Positions 1-9,433 of a stretch of DNA of 64,000 nucleotides are shown piece after piece; within the stretch, counting starts at the first letter, position 1, and each line of letters opens with the position of its first letter. This DNA comes from Mycolicibacterium fallax (lineage in GTDB: Bacteria > Actinomycetota > Actinomycetes > Mycobacteriales > Mycobacteriaceae), in NCBI RefSeq assembly GCF_010726955.1, contig NZ_AP022603.1, positions 3,410,001 through 3,474,000 on the forward strand, in the 5' to 3' direction. The notes beneath the pieces are model-generated. The model searched no databases. It worked only from the letters and a program-made list of their open reading frames with translations, and was not told the origin of the DNA. A program made the translations under genes and the position numbers.

Positions 1-2
1 TG

Positions 3-2243
3 CTGGAGGGCTGGCACAACCTGCTGGTGGCCCCGGAGGATTCGGCCGGACCGACCCTCGGCTCGGTGGTGCTCGACCGGCTCACCGACCCGCTGGACGT
101 GGCCACCCACGTCACCCCGGTGGTCGCGGCGGCCTGCGGGCTGTGGCACGGCATCGACCGCTCGGTGTTCGACGAGATGGCGATCCTGCCCGGCCACACC
201 CTGCGCGCGGTGCGCGCCTACTACCGCGAACTGGACGCCGCGGGCGTGGAGGACCAGCTGCGGATGCAGTTGTTCGACTCGGCCGGGCGGCTGCCGCTGC
301 CGCGCTCCACCACCAGCCCGGTGGTGTACGTGCAGGACGTCGCGCTGGCCACCCAGACGCTGGCCCGCGGGCTGTGGACCAAGCACCGCGACGTGCTGCG
401 CGGCAACCGGGTCGAGGTCGCCGCCCGGGAGACCGAGGCGGTCTCGCCGTGGGAGGCGCTGAAGACCTTCCTGTCCTTCCTCGGCGCGGCGCTGCGCAAC
501 GCGCCGGCCGCCTGGCTGCAGGGCATGCTCGGCTCGGTGCAGTCGGTGGTCGCCACCACCGTGCAGCACGCGGTGTTCGGCAAGGACAATTCGGCGTTCG
601 AGGTCGTCGCCAACGCCAAGCTGGCCAGCTGGGCCGACATCGGCCGCGGCGCCGAGGAGATCGCCTCGGTGCTCGACGCGGCCGGCGGCGCCACCCAGAT
701 CGCCCAGTCCGACCTGTCGAGCGTGTGGAACGACTACGTCAACGGTGCCCTGACGCTGGCCGACGGCGGGCGTCGCACCGCCGGGATGGAACCGATCGCG
801 GTCGGCGCGGCGGTCGGGGTGCTCTCCAGCGCCGCCGACGTGGTGCCCGCGGCCGCCGACGCCTTCACCGGGGTGCCCGCCTCGCTGGCCGCCGTCGTCG
901 GCATCCCCAGCGTGGCCGGCGGCGACGTGCTCGGCGCGACGGACCTGCGCGGCCGGCTGGAGGCCTCCTTCAGCGATCCGGCCGCCGGCGTCGAGGCCCG
1001 GCACGCCCACGAGCAGCTGCACCACTGGCAGGGCGCGACCGGCCGCAGCTACGCCGGCCAGGTCGGCACCATCCTGGCCGACTTCCTGGGCCGGGCCCGC
1101 GGCGAGGTGACCACCCTGGTCGGCCAGATCCGGGAGGCCGCCGAGCGGGTCGGCATCGACGAGAAACTGCGCGCCCGTCAGCAGACCATCGCCACCATCA
1201 TCCGGACCGCCGGCTGGACGGTGTTCGCCGCGCTGATCCTGCTGCTGGGCATGGCCGCCCTGAGCTGGGTCAGCTGGAAGTTTGCCCTGACGGTCGGCGG
1301 CATCGTGGTGGTGCTGTACTTCGTCGCCTCGCTGATCCTGTTCATCGTCAGTCAGCGGCACCTGTTCGCCGAACTCAACCTGCGCAAATCGCAGATGAGC
1401 GAACTGGAGGCGATGCAGTTCAACCTGCGCGCCGCGGTCACCGACGTCGGCCGGCTGTCGGCGGCCTACGGGCAGCTGATGGCCTGGAACCGGGTGCTCG
1501 GCGAGGTGCTGCGCACCCCGTTCGGGCCGGTCCAGCCGCCGCGGCCGCGCCGCAGGCACATCGTCGACGGGCTGCCCCGATCCACCCAGATCGGCATCGC
1601 GGCGCCCGCCGACGGCGACGCCGAGGCCACCGCGCACGGGCTGCAGCAGCAGCTCTACGGCATCGGCTGGCTGTCCGGGCCGTGGGAGCAGATGCTCGCC
1701 GGGGTGGCCCGCCAGGTGCGCGACGAGCCGACCTCGCTGTTCCGGATGCCCGGTGTCGGCACCGGCTCGGCGCTGGACGGCTGGTCGTATGCGGTGGCCA
1801 CCGGCACGGTGAAGTCCGAGGGCGCCAGCGCGCTGTGGTCCCGGGTGCAGGCGATGTTCGACGACCCGGCCAGCGGGATCGCCGAGACGCTGACCGCGGG
1901 CGTGCTCAACCCGTCGACCGGGGCCCGGGTGTCGCCCAGCGAGTTCAGCGCCGGACTGCTCACCCCGCGCACCTCGGTGCCGGCACCGTTCGACGCCTCG
2001 CTGTTCACCGCGACGGCCAGCACCGCGGGCCGCTCCACGGTGGCCTACGACGAGTCCGACGTGGACCGGGCGGGCCTGGAGTACCGCGCGGTGGTGGTCC
2101 AGGTCGGCGACGGGCTGCCGACCTACGACTTCGCCATGTTCGCCCAGGGCGCGGACTCCATCCAGTTCGAGAAGACCACCCAGATGCGGCTGCCCAAGCC
2201 CGGCGACGACGACCTGCCGCCGGCCGACTCGATGGTGTTCTAG
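3..2243 (+). CDS. Membrane protein of a GTPase-associated operon (5' end outside the window)
   Basis: The reading frame is open to the left edge; a GTG at 27 is the first possible start, but coding sequence continues upstream of it (LEGWHNLL before the V), so I treat the gene as 5'-partial. About 740 residues are visible. Two adjacent hydrophobic segments lie at residues ~394-412 and ~419-441 counted from the GTG, with long, mostly alpha-helical Ala/Val-rich soluble regions on both sides. I do not recognise a catalytic motif. The stop is followed after 2 nt by the next gene, and four more genes follow with overlaps, so it belongs to the same operon as the GAP1 and GTPase genes. Its role is probably membrane anchoring of that system (inference). 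Confidence 0.75.
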   Translation: MEGWHNLLVAPEDSAGPTLGSVVLDRLTDPLDVATHVTPVVAAACGLWHGIDRSVFDEMAILPGHTLRAVRAYYRELDAAGVEDQLRMQLFDSAGRLPLPRSTTSPVVYVQDVALATQTLARGLWTKHRDVLRGNRVEVAARETEAVSPWEALKTFLSFLGAALRNAPAAWLQGMLGSVQSVVATTVQHAVFGKDNSAFEVVANAKLASWADIGRGAEEIASVLDAAGGATQIAQSDLSSVWNDYVNGALTLADGGRRTAGMEPIAVGAAVGVLSSAADVVPAAADAFTGVPASLAAVVGIPSVAGGDVLGATDLRGRLEASFSDPAAGVEARHAHEQLHHWQGATGRSYAGQVGTILADFLGRARGEVTTLVGQIREAAERVGIDEKLRARQQTIATIIRTAGWTVFAALILLLGMAALSWVSWKFALTVGGIVVVLYFVASLILFIVSQRHLFAELNLRKSQMSELEAMQFNLRAAVTDVGRLSAAYGQLMAWNRVLGEVLRTPFGPVQPPRPRRRHIVDGLPRSTQIGIAAPADGDAEATAHGLQQQLYGIGWLSGPWEQMLAGVARQVRDEPTSLFRMPGVGTGSALDGWSYAVATGTVKSEGASALWSRVQAMFDDPASGIAETLTAGVLNPSTGARVSPSEFSAGLLTPRTSVPAPFDASLFTATASTAGRSTVAYDESDVDRAGLEYRAVVVQVGDGLPTYDFAMFAQGADSIQFEKTTQMRLPKPGDDDLPPADSMVF

Positions 2244-2245
2244 CG

Positions 2246-4267
2246 ATGACCGAACCCAATCAGTCCGACGCCGACCCGAGGCTGGCGGCCCTGCTGCGCT
2301 GGCGCGACGGGCTGATCGCGGCGGGCACGGTGACCGCGGCGTCGTTCAAGGAGGCGCACATCCGGCTGGTGCTGCGCTCCGGGCGCACCGCCGCCGAGCA
2401 GCTCCGGGCGATGCTGCCCGGCCCGGTAGCCGAGCACGCCGAGGAAATGGCCCGGGTGCTGCGGGAGGCCGACGGCCCGTCGGCCGCGCCGCCGGCCGGC
2501 CCGGGCCCGGACGCCACCCAGGTGGTCCGCACCCTGGCCCCGACCGGCGGCGCGACCGGCGGGGCGCACGCCGTCCCGCAGTCCGGGTTCGCGCCGTTCC
2601 AGTTCGTCCGCACCGACCACGAGGTGGCGCCGGTGTCGCTGCGCCGGGCCCGGGAGGGCGCCGGGGTGGAGCTGTCCTGGCCGCCGTTCGCGGCGGCGCC
2701 GGGCGGCTACGTCGTCTACCGGGTGATCAGCAGCGACGAGGGCCGCGGCTACTCCCCGGACCACGGCCACCAGATCACCGCCACCGCCGCGACCAGCGTG
2801 CGCGATCCCCGGCCGGTGACCGGGGCGCTGCGGCACCTGCAGGTATGGGTCAACGCCGGCCGGGACCGGGACGCCGCGCTGGCCGCCCAGCCGGTGCTGC
2901 ACGCCGCGGGCGTGCTGGTCGGCACCCTGTCGGACTTCGAGATCCGGGAGGACTCCGGCCGGGTCATCGGCAAATGGCAGGTGCCGCCCGGGGTGGCCGC
3001 GGTGCACATCTACCGGGTGCCGGTCGAGCTCGCCGCCCGGTCCGGCCCGGCGTTCCGGATCCTGGCCGACGGCCCGAACCTCACCGGCTTCGTCGACGAC
3101 GACGCCGAACGCGGCCGCCGCTACGTCTACCAACTGCGCTGCGAGGTCGACGTCGACGGCGTGGTCCGGCTGTCGGACTACGTGCAGGCCGAGGTCCGGG
3201 TCTCCGCGGTGCTGCTGCCGGTCGAGGACCTGGCGCTGACCACGCACGCCGAGCGCGCCGGCGGGGTGGCCTTCGACCTGTCCTGGACCGCGCCCGCGTT
3301 CGGCGAGGTGCGGGTGTACCGGACCGCCGAGCCGCCGAACGCCGACGCGGCCCGCAACGAGCTCGACGAGGGCGCCCTGGAGCACGTCGGGCTGACCCAC
3401 GCCGCGCAGCTCAGCCATCCGATCACCGAAACCGTCGACCCGGCGGGGGTGCGGCACGCCCGGATGTCCGGGGTGCCGTGGCCGGCGGACTGGCACCGCG
3501 CCTACTTCACCCCGGTCACCGTGCTGGACGGCCGGGCCCGGCTCGGCCGGCCGGAATCCTCGGTGCGCACCGGGCTGATCAGCGACGTGTCGCTGGTGGA
3601 GTACTGCAACAAGCAGGTGCTGACCTTCGACTGGCCGCAGGGCGCGGCCTCGGTGCGGATCTTCATCGCGCCGCGCGGCCACGACCCGCGCCAGGGCCTG
3701 AACGGCCGCAGCTACGAGATCTCGCTGGCCGACTACGAGAAGGAGGGCGGCAAGCACTTCGTCAACGAGCTGCCGCACCGCGGCTGCTCGCTGCACCTGG
3801 TGCCGGTCGCCTACACCGGCGGGCGGCCGGTGCTCGGCGCGCCCGCGTCGGTGGACTACGGCGGCCTGCTGCGGCTGTGGTACGACGTGCGGGTGCTCGC
3901 CGGGCCGGACGGCATGCCGATGACCGCGGCGGTGCGGATCCGCGCCGAGAACGACGCGGCCGGCTCGCCACCGTTCGTGCTGGTGCACAACCCGGACCGA
4001 ATCCCGTTGGCCGCCAACGACGGAACCGCCATCGACATGTGCCAGCTGGACGCCGCCGGGCGGCCCACCTCGGGCCGGGTCAAGGCCTTCCAGTGGTCGT
4101 CGTTGAGCGCCGCGGGCAGCACCGAGACCTGGGGCGGCGACGTGTCCGGGCGGCTGGGCTGGATCCGGCTGTTCGCCGACCTCAGCCCGGACCGGCTGCG
4201 CCGGCTGGCGCTGCTGGATCCGCACGTCGACGCGCTGCGGCTGCGCCCCGGACCGGTACCGCAGTGA
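2246..4267 (+). CDS. Multi-FN3-like domain protein of the GTPase system
   Basis: 673 residues, starting at the ATG 2 nt after the upstream stop. Residues ~1-75 form a helical N-terminal module rich in Arg and Ala, followed by a Pro/Ala linker. The rest reads as a series of beta-sandwich units of fibronectin-III type: each has an 'ELSW', 'KWQV', 'DLSW' or 'TFDW' strand followed by a 'VYR' or 'HIYR' strand (near residues ~140, ~235, ~345 and ~460). There is no signal peptide and no catalytic motif. The last bases overlap the GAP1 start (GTGA). It may be a binding or scaffold subunit for the neighbouring GTPase; that is inference from repeats and context only. Confidence 0.75.
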   Translation: MTEPNQSDADPRLAALLRWRDGLIAAGTVTAASFKEAHIRLVLRSGRTAAEQLRAMLPGPVAEHAEEMARVLREADGPSAAPPAGPGPDATQVVRTLAPTGGATGGAHAVPQSGFAPFQFVRTDHEVAPVSLRRAREGAGVELSWPPFAAAPGGYVVYRVISSDEGRGYSPDHGHQITATAATSVRDPRPVTGALRHLQVWVNAGRDRDAALAAQPVLHAAGVLVGTLSDFEIREDSGRVIGKWQVPPGVAAVHIYRVPVELAARSGPAFRILADGPNLTGFVDDDAERGRRYVYQLRCEVDVDGVVRLSDYVQAEVRVSAVLLPVEDLALTTHAERAGGVAFDLSWTAPAFGEVRVYRTAEPPNADAARNELDEGALEHVGLTHAAQLSHPITETVDPAGVRHARMSGVPWPADWHRAYFTPVTVLDGRARLGRPESSVRTGLISDVSLVEYCNKQVLTFDWPQGAASVRIFIAPRGHDPRQGLNGRSYEISLADYEKEGGKHFVNELPHRGCSLHLVPVAYTGGRPVLGAPASVDYGGLLRLWYDVRVLAGPDGMPMTAAVRIRAENDAAGSPPFVLVHNPDRIPLAANDGTAIDMCQLDAAGRPTSGRVKAFQWSSLSAAGSTETWGGDVSGRLGWIRLFADLSPDRLRRLALLDPHVDALRLRPGPVPQ

Positions 4268-6687
4268 CGGCGCCGGAGCGCTTCGCCCAGCTGACCTACA
4301 CCTCCTTCGACGCCCCCGGCACCGCCGGCGGCTGGCAGGTCAAGCAGGTGCTCGGCCGGATCACCGAGCCGGAGCAGCGGCTGCTGGTCGCCAACGTGCA
4401 CACCACCTTGAACCCGGTGGGCGGTGTGCCGACCTACCCGTCGCCCGAGCAGATCGCCGAGCTGCCGCGGCGGCTGTGCTACCGCCCGGTCGAGTCGGGT
4501 GCCGGCTACTGGCACACCGTGGCCGCCGGCACCGACAGCACCGGCCGGCCCGGCAACGTGTTCGCGCACGTGCTGCTGGACCGCACCCCCGCCCCGACCG
4601 CGATCCGGCCGATCGAGCGCTGGCGCTCGGCGGACTGGCTGACCCCCTACGGCCCGGCCGCCGTCGGCGCCGCCGTGCTGCCGGCCCGGGAACCCGGGGT
4701 GGGCACCGCAATCACCGCGCAGACCGTGCTGGACTTCGCCTGCGCCACCGACGTGTGGCGGCTGGGCACGCTGTGCGTGCTGCTCGACGCGGTGCTCGCG
4801 GCGATGCGGACCAACTCCACCGTGGTGCTGGGCGCCGCGTCGCCGGACACCGCCGCGCGGTGGATCGGGCTGGTCAGCTACCTGATGTCGGCCGGCACCG
4901 CCGCCCGGTTCGGGTTCAGCACCTTCGACCGGGCCACCGAGCTGTCCCAGCGCGCCGAGCATCTGATCGCGGTGCCGGAGTCCGACCTGGACGCCATCAC
5001 CGAGCGTGACCTGGTGCTGATCGGGGAGTCCGAGCCGGTGTCGCTCGGCGAACTCGGCGGCCAGCCGCACCGCACCGCCCGCGGCCGGGAGGTGCCGGTC
5101 ACCGAATGGTCGGTGATGGCGCAGGTCGCGCTGATCGATCCGGTGGAGGCGGCGGTGCTGCTCGACGCGATCGACGACGTGGCCTCCCGGGTCGACGACG
5201 ACGGCCTGCACCCGGCGCTGCCGATGGCGATGGCGGTGCTGGCCCGCGAGGAGTTCGCCGACGCCGCCGCCGAGGCCCGCGCGGTGATCGCCGAGTGGTC
5301 CCCGCCGCAGCTGGCCGCCAGTCCGGAGGTCGGCCGGCTGGTCGCCGACGAGGTCAGCCGCCGCGCCGGGGTCAGCACCGAGGACGCCGCGCGGGCGGCC
5401 TGCGCGGCCACCGGCGGCCTGGCCCAGGCCCTGACCGCGGTGTACCTGACCCGGGCCTGCGCGGACACCGACTGGCTGGATCGGCCGGCCGCGCTGCCGG
5501 TGCCGGCCTGCCGACTGGAGGCGGCCACCCTGGACCCGGCGGTGCGCACCGAGCTGTCGGCCCGGCTGGCGGCGCTGCGCGCGGCGGGCCCGGCCCGGCT
5601 GCTGCGCGCGGTCGACCTGCTGGGCTCGGTCGGGCTGGGCGCGCTGACCGGACCGGTGCTCGACGCCGACCTGGCCGGTCTGCTTGCCGACCCCGAGCGC
5701 GGCCCCGAGCTGATCGCCCGGTTGCCCGGCCCGGTCGGTTCGGGGGTGCGACGGGCGCTGGCGCAGCGGCTGTTCGGCAAGTCCGACGGCGGGGTGCCGC
5801 GGCTGCACCCGCGGGTGCTGGACTGGCTGGCCGAGGCCTGCGAGCGGCCCACCGTGGTCGCCGCGGCGGCCGCCGATCCGGGCCACCCGGTGTGGATCGC
5901 CGCCGTCGTGCACGCGCTGCGGGCGCTGGGCACCGGATCGGACGCGCTCGGTGACCGGCAGTTGGCCTACTGGTGGCTGGCCCGCCGCGGCGCCGGCGCC
6001 GACCGGCTGGAGCCGATCGCCGGGACCGAGCCGTGGGAACCGGCGGCGCTGCTGGCCGCGGTCGGCCCGCGCGGACCGTTCCCCGGGGCGGTCACCGCGG
6101 CGACGCTGCTGACGGCCACGGCCGGACCCGACACGGTGGAACTGGCCGGCCGGGTGATCGGCGCCGGTGCCGACGACCGGGCGGTGGCCTGCGCGGCGGT
6201 GTGGGGCCTGAGCCCGGCCGAGTGGATCGGCAACGGCTACCTGGGCAGCCACTTCGCCGCCTACACCCCGTTCTGGGACACCGAGGCCGCCGCCCTCGGG
6301 CCGGCGCTCGGCCGCGACTTCGTCGCCCGGCTGCTGCTGATCGCGGTGCTCGCCGCGACCGCCGGGGCTCGGCCGCCCGCGCTGCTGGCGAGCGCGCAGA
6401 TCGACCCGATGCTGACCGCCGAGACCGCCTACCAGGTGGAGCAGCTGGTCGCATCGGGGACCATCGAGGCCGACGGTGTGCTGGCCGCGGTGCTGCTGTC
6501 GGCCGAGAACGGGCATTCCGAACCCGGCGTCGGCCCGGTGCTGGGCGCACTCGGGCCGCGGCTGTCCGACCGTGCCGATCCGGAGGCCGTCGCCGCCGCG
6601 GTGGCCCGGATCACCGGCGACAACGACCTGCGCCGGTGCCGACGGCTGGTCAGCAAGAACCTGTCCGGGACGAATGGGAGCAGATGA
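4264..6687 (+). CDS. GTPase-associated protein 1 (GAP1)-like
   Basis: 807 residues with a GTG start that overlaps the upstream TGA. The N-terminal ~130 residues (beginning TAPERFAQLTYTSFD, then 'GWQVKQVLG', 'RLCYRP' and 'GRPGNVFAHVLL') match the N-terminal domain pattern I associate with actinobacterial GTPase-associated protein 1 (GAP1-N2). The remainder is an Ala/Leu-rich helical repeat-like body without an obvious active site. Proteins of this kind sit beside TRAFAC-type GTPases in predicted NTP-dependent conflict systems, and here a GTPase gene lies two genes downstream. Biochemical function is not established. The stop overlaps the next start (ATGA). Confidence 0.7.
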   Translation: MTAPERFAQLTYTSFDAPGTAGGWQVKQVLGRITEPEQRLLVANVHTTLNPVGGVPTYPSPEQIAELPRRLCYRPVESGAGYWHTVAAGTDSTGRPGNVFAHVLLDRTPAPTAIRPIERWRSADWLTPYGPAAVGAAVLPAREPGVGTAITAQTVLDFACATDVWRLGTLCVLLDAVLAAMRTNSTVVLGAASPDTAARWIGLVSYLMSAGTAARFGFSTFDRATELSQRAEHLIAVPESDLDAITERDLVLIGESEPVSLGELGGQPHRTARGREVPVTEWSVMAQVALIDPVEAAVLLDAIDDVASRVDDDGLHPALPMAMAVLAREEFADAAAEARAVIAEWSPPQLAASPEVGRLVADEVSRRAGVSTEDAARAACAATGGLAQALTAVYLTRACADTDWLDRPAALPVPACRLEAATLDPAVRTELSARLAALRAAGPARLLRAVDLLGSVGLGALTGPVLDADLAGLLADPERGPELIARLPGPVGSGVRRALAQRLFGKSDGGVPRLHPRVLDWLAEACERPTVVAAAAADPGHPVWIAAVVHALRALGTGSDALGDRQLAYWWLARRGAGADRLEPIAGTEPWEPAALLAAVGPRGPFPGAVTAATLLTATAGPDTVELAGRVIGAGADDRAVACAAVWGLSPAEWIGNGYLGSHFAAYTPFWDTEAAALGPALGRDFVARLLLIAVLAATAGARPPALLASAQIDPMLTAETAYQVEQLVASGTIEADGVLAAVLLSAENGHSEPGVGPVLGALGPRLSDRADPEAVAAAVARITGDNDLRRCRRLVSKNLSGTNGSR

Positions 6688-7598
6688 TGCCGATTTACCT
6701 GCTGGGGGCCCGCACCGCTCGGGTTGAGATTCCCAATCAGCCGCTGGCGGTGTCGATCAGCGGCTCGGTCAGCGGCGCCGCGCTGTACGTCGAGCCGTCG
6801 GCCAATGTGGTCCGGGTCAACGCGCACCTGGCGGTGCTGCCGGCGATGTCCGGCCCGGTCACCATCGGGGTGGAGCCGGTCGGTGCGCCGACCTTCGGGC
6901 ACGGCACCGTGGTGCACCTGAGCATCGGCCCGGACAACCAGTCCGACCTCGACCCGGTCCAGATCGGTTTCGACCCGGTCGATGTGTCCGGCGCCGGAGC
7001 GATGGAGCTGGCCGCGCTGACACCGGCCGGCCCGCGCGTCGAGGTGGCGGTGCGGGCGGTCGCCGACAGTCCGCTGGGGCCGTTGGCCGCGATGGCCCGG
7101 ACCGCCGCGCGCCGGGCCGGTGGCGCCCGGCAGCGGCCGCGCTCGGGGTCGCTGACCATCGCGGTGGACACCTCGGCCTCGATGCTGCCCGCCTTCACCG
7201 ACGGCAGCGTGGCCGCCGCCGTCGACGTCATCGTCGGGGTGGCCGACGTGGCCGGCATCGGCGACGTCGACGTGCTGCTGGTGGGCTCGCGGACCGCCGC
7301 GGTGCGGGCGCCGGCCGCCGAGCTGGCCGCCGCGGTGGCCGGCACCCAGGTGCGCTGGTCGGCCGGCGCGCGCTGGTCGGCGCTGCCTTCGGGGGTGCGC
7401 ACCATCGCCGTCACCGACGCCCGGGACGTGCCGGTGGGCCGGCTGCCGGTGCTGCGGATCACCGGTGACCCGCGCTGCGCGCAGCTCGGACCGGTGCTGG
7501 TCCCGCCGCCGTCGGGCGGTGCCGCGGACCGGGCGCTGGCCGAGGACCCGGCCACGCTGGACCGGTTGGCGGCCGGGCTGCTGGCGGTGCTGACATGA
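6684..7598 (+). CDS. vWA-like domain protein of the GTPase system
   Basis: 304 residues. The start overlaps the GAP1 stop and has a GGAG ribosome site just upstream; a second ATG follows immediately at 6687. The N-terminal half is beta-rich. At residues ~160-167 the sequence AVDTSASM carries the DxSxS metal-ion-dependent adhesion motif of von Willebrand A domains, followed by a helix and the strand 'DVDVLLVG', then 'TIAVTDARD', as in the vWA Rossmann-like fold. There is no signal peptide. vWA proteins often act as bait or scaffold subunits beside NTPases, which fits the GTPase gene that begins within its stop codon. Confidence 0.7.
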   Translation: MMPIYLLGARTARVEIPNQPLAVSISGSVSGAALYVEPSANVVRVNAHLAVLPAMSGPVTIGVEPVGAPTFGHGTVVHLSIGPDNQSDLDPVQIGFDPVDVSGAGAMELAALTPAGPRVEVAVRAVADSPLGPLAAMARTAARRAGGARQRPRSGSLTIAVDTSASMLPAFTDGSVAAAVDVIVGVADVAGIGDVDVLLVGSRTAAVRAPAAELAAAVAGTQVRWSAGARWSALPSGVRTIAVTDARDVPVGRLPVLRITGDPRCAQLGPVLVPPPSGGAADRALAEDPATLDRLAAGLLAVLT

Positions 7599-8770
7599 TC
7601 CCGGGTCCGGTGACCAAGTGCCCGCGGTGCTTCTCCATCATCGACGACAACGCCTACGCCTGGACGGTGCCGGACAATGTGCCCGGGCAGCGCTACCGGG
7701 ACCCGGTGGGCTCGGCCTATCACGGCGCCGACGTCGACTGCGGGCCGATTCACGTGGTGAACCGGCCGCCCGGCTACGCCGGTCCGCTGCCGGCCAGCGC
7801 GGAGGAGGCCAGCCGCGCGCTGAACGCCCCGGTGGTGGAGATCTGCCCGGTCTGCCGGTTCACCTTGCCGATCGGCTGGCGCGGCGGCCAGGCGATCTGC
7901 ATCGCGATGGCCGGGGCGCGCGCCACCGGCAAGAGCCTGTACGTGGCGGTGCTGATCAAGCAGCTGGAACTGCTGTGCGAGCGGCTCGGGGTGTCGATGG
8001 AGCCGGCCACCCAGGCCACCGCCAGCGCCTACGCCAGCATCTATGAGCGTCCGCTGTTCGAGCAGCGCGGCCTGATCCCGCCGACCCCGGCCGCGCACAC
8101 TCAGGCCTCCGGCCAGCGTGAGCCGCTGGTCTACAGCATCGGGTCCTGGCACGGGCTGCGCCGGTTCGTGGTGCTGCGCGACGTGGCCGGGGAGGACCTG
8201 GAGGCCGGCAACCTGTCCGCCCCGCACTTCCGGTTCTTCACCAACGCCGACGCGGTGTTCTTCATGTTCGACCCGCTGCGGGTGCAGGTGATCCGCGACC
8301 AGCTGCACGATCTGCTGCCCGCGCAGTCCTTCAGCGGCGGCGACCCCCGCTCGGTGCTGTCGAATCTGCTGCTCGCGGTGGGCGACGGCCGGCCCCGGCT
8401 GGCGGTGATCCTGTCGAAATTCGATGCGCTGCGGGTGCTTTCGGAGGTGGAGGGTTCGGCCTGGAGTCAGGTGATGTCGAATCCGGGCGCGGCGTTCATG
8501 CGGGACAGTTCCTCCAGCCGCAGCTACGACGAGGCCGACGGGCAGTTGCTGCACGAGGAGGTGCGCAGCCTGCTGCAGCGGCTGCACGGCGGGTCGATCA
8601 TGACCGCGGTGGAGAACCCGGCCAGCGGGGCGCAGCTGCCGGTCCGCTACTTCGTGGTCTCGGCGCTGGGCCAGCCGCCGGTCGGCAACCGGCTCAACCC
8701 GAAGGGCATCGCGCCGTTCCGCTGCGCCGACCCGCTGCGCTGGGTGACCTCCGGGTTCGGGGTGCTGTAG
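7595..8770 (+). CDS. Zinc-ribbon P-loop GTPase (double-GTPase-2-like)
   Basis: 391 residues, ATG overlapping the vWA stop. Two CxxC knuckles (CPRC at residues 9-12 and CPVC at ~83-86) form a zinc ribbon ahead of the nucleotide-binding domain. Walker A is GARATGKS at ~107-114. A G3-like 'RDVAGED' lies near 195 and an N/TKxD-like 'SKFD' near 274. This layout matches the TRAFAC-clade GTPase partner of GAP1 systems as I know them. As last gene of the operon it is probably the energy-using or switching subunit. No transmembrane segment is apparent, so membrane contact would be through the first gene of the operon. Confidence 0.75.
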   Translation: MIPGPVTKCPRCFSIIDDNAYAWTVPDNVPGQRYRDPVGSAYHGADVDCGPIHVVNRPPGYAGPLPASAEEASRALNAPVVEICPVCRFTLPIGWRGGQAICIAMAGARATGKSLYVAVLIKQLELLCERLGVSMEPATQATASAYASIYERPLFEQRGLIPPTPAAHTQASGQREPLVYSIGSWHGLRRFVVLRDVAGEDLEAGNLSAPHFRFFTNADAVFFMFDPLRVQVIRDQLHDLLPAQSFSGGDPRSVLSNLLLAVGDGRPRLAVILSKFDALRVLSEVEGSAWSQVMSNPGAAFMRDSSSSRSYDEADGQLLHEEVRSLLQRLHGGSIMTAVENPASGAQLPVRYFVVSALGQPPVGNRLNPKGIAPFRCADPLRWVTSGFGVL

Positions 8771-8793
8771 CGCGGCCTCACCGCAATGGACCT

Positions 8794-8807
8794 AGCAAGC
8801 GCTTGGT
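8794..8807. promoter_or_regulatory. KstR2 operator and kstR2 promoter
   Basis: AGCAAGCGCTTGGT matches the KstR2 consensus AnCAAGnnCTTGnT at every fixed position. It lies 15 nt before the kstR2 GTG, so the regulator should repress itself. A TANNNT-type -10 (TATCCT, 8811-8816) ends 6 nt before the GTG and no Shine-Dalgarno sequence is present, suggesting a leaderless transcript that begins at the start codon, with the operator covering the -35 region. Confidence 0.88.
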
Positions 8808-8822
8808 TGCTATCCTGGCCGG

Positions 8823-9422
8823 GTGGAGAAGGAGCCGACCCGGCGCGAGGAGCTGCTCGAGCTCGCCGCGGCCATGTTCGCCGAGCGGGGGCTCAAGGCC
8901 ACCACGGTGCGCGACATCGCCGACGCCGCGGGCATCCTCTCCGGCAGCCTGTATCACCACTTCTCCTCCAAGGAACAGATGGTCGAGGAGGTGCTCGGCA
9001 CCTTCCTGAACTGGCTGTTCACCCGCTACCGGGAGATCCTGGCCACCGAGACCAACCCGCTGGCCCGGCTGCGCGGACTGTTCCTGGCGTCCTTCGAGGC
9101 CATCGAGCACCACCACGCCGAGGTGGTCATCTACCAGGACGAGGCCAAGCGGCTGTCCGGCCAACCGCGGTTCGCCTTCGTCGACGAGCGCAACCGGGAG
9201 CAGCGCGAGATGTGGGTCGGGCTGCTGCGCGAGGGCATCGCGGCGGGCGAGTTCCGCGCCGACATCGACGTCGACCTGGTCTACCGCTTCATTCGTGACA
9301 CCACCTGGGTGTCGGTGCGCTGGTACCGGCCCGGGGGCCCGCTGACCGCCGAACAGGTCGGCCGTCAGTATCTCGACATCGTGCTCGGTGGCATCACCGA
9401 CGCGGATTCGGCACACCGGTAA
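8823..9422 (+). CDS. kstR2: TetR-family repressor KstR2 of the cholesterol C/D-ring regulon
   Basis: 199 residues, GTG start, the same size as M. tuberculosis KstR2 (Rv3557c), with which I can align long stretches (ELLELAAAMFAERGL, AGILSGSLYHHFSSKE, FEAIEHHHAEVVIYQDEA, YRFIRDTTWVSVRWYRPGG). The helix-turn-helix lies at ~30-50 and the rest is the ligand and dimer domain. In the family the ligand is HIP-CoA, an intermediate from rings C and D, which releases the repressor. The operator is directly upstream. fadA6 follows after 11 nt with its own AAGGAG site, so the two genes are probably co-transcribed. Confidence 0.95.
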   Translation: MEKEPTRREELLELAAAMFAERGLKATTVRDIADAAGILSGSLYHHFSSKEQMVEEVLGTFLNWLFTRYREILATETNPLARLRGLFLASFEAIEHHHAEVVIYQDEAKRLSGQPRFAFVDERNREQREMWVGLLREGIAAGEFRADIDVDLVYRFIRDTTWVSVRWYRPGGPLTAEQVGRQYLDIVLGGITDADSAHR

Positions 9423-9433
9423 GGAGTTCGGAT

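Noticed and set aside
2240..4225. 661-codon minus-strand frame
   Set aside because: Composition (Arg/Gly/Pro/His-rich) is that of a shadow frame opposite the FN3-like gene; no domain.
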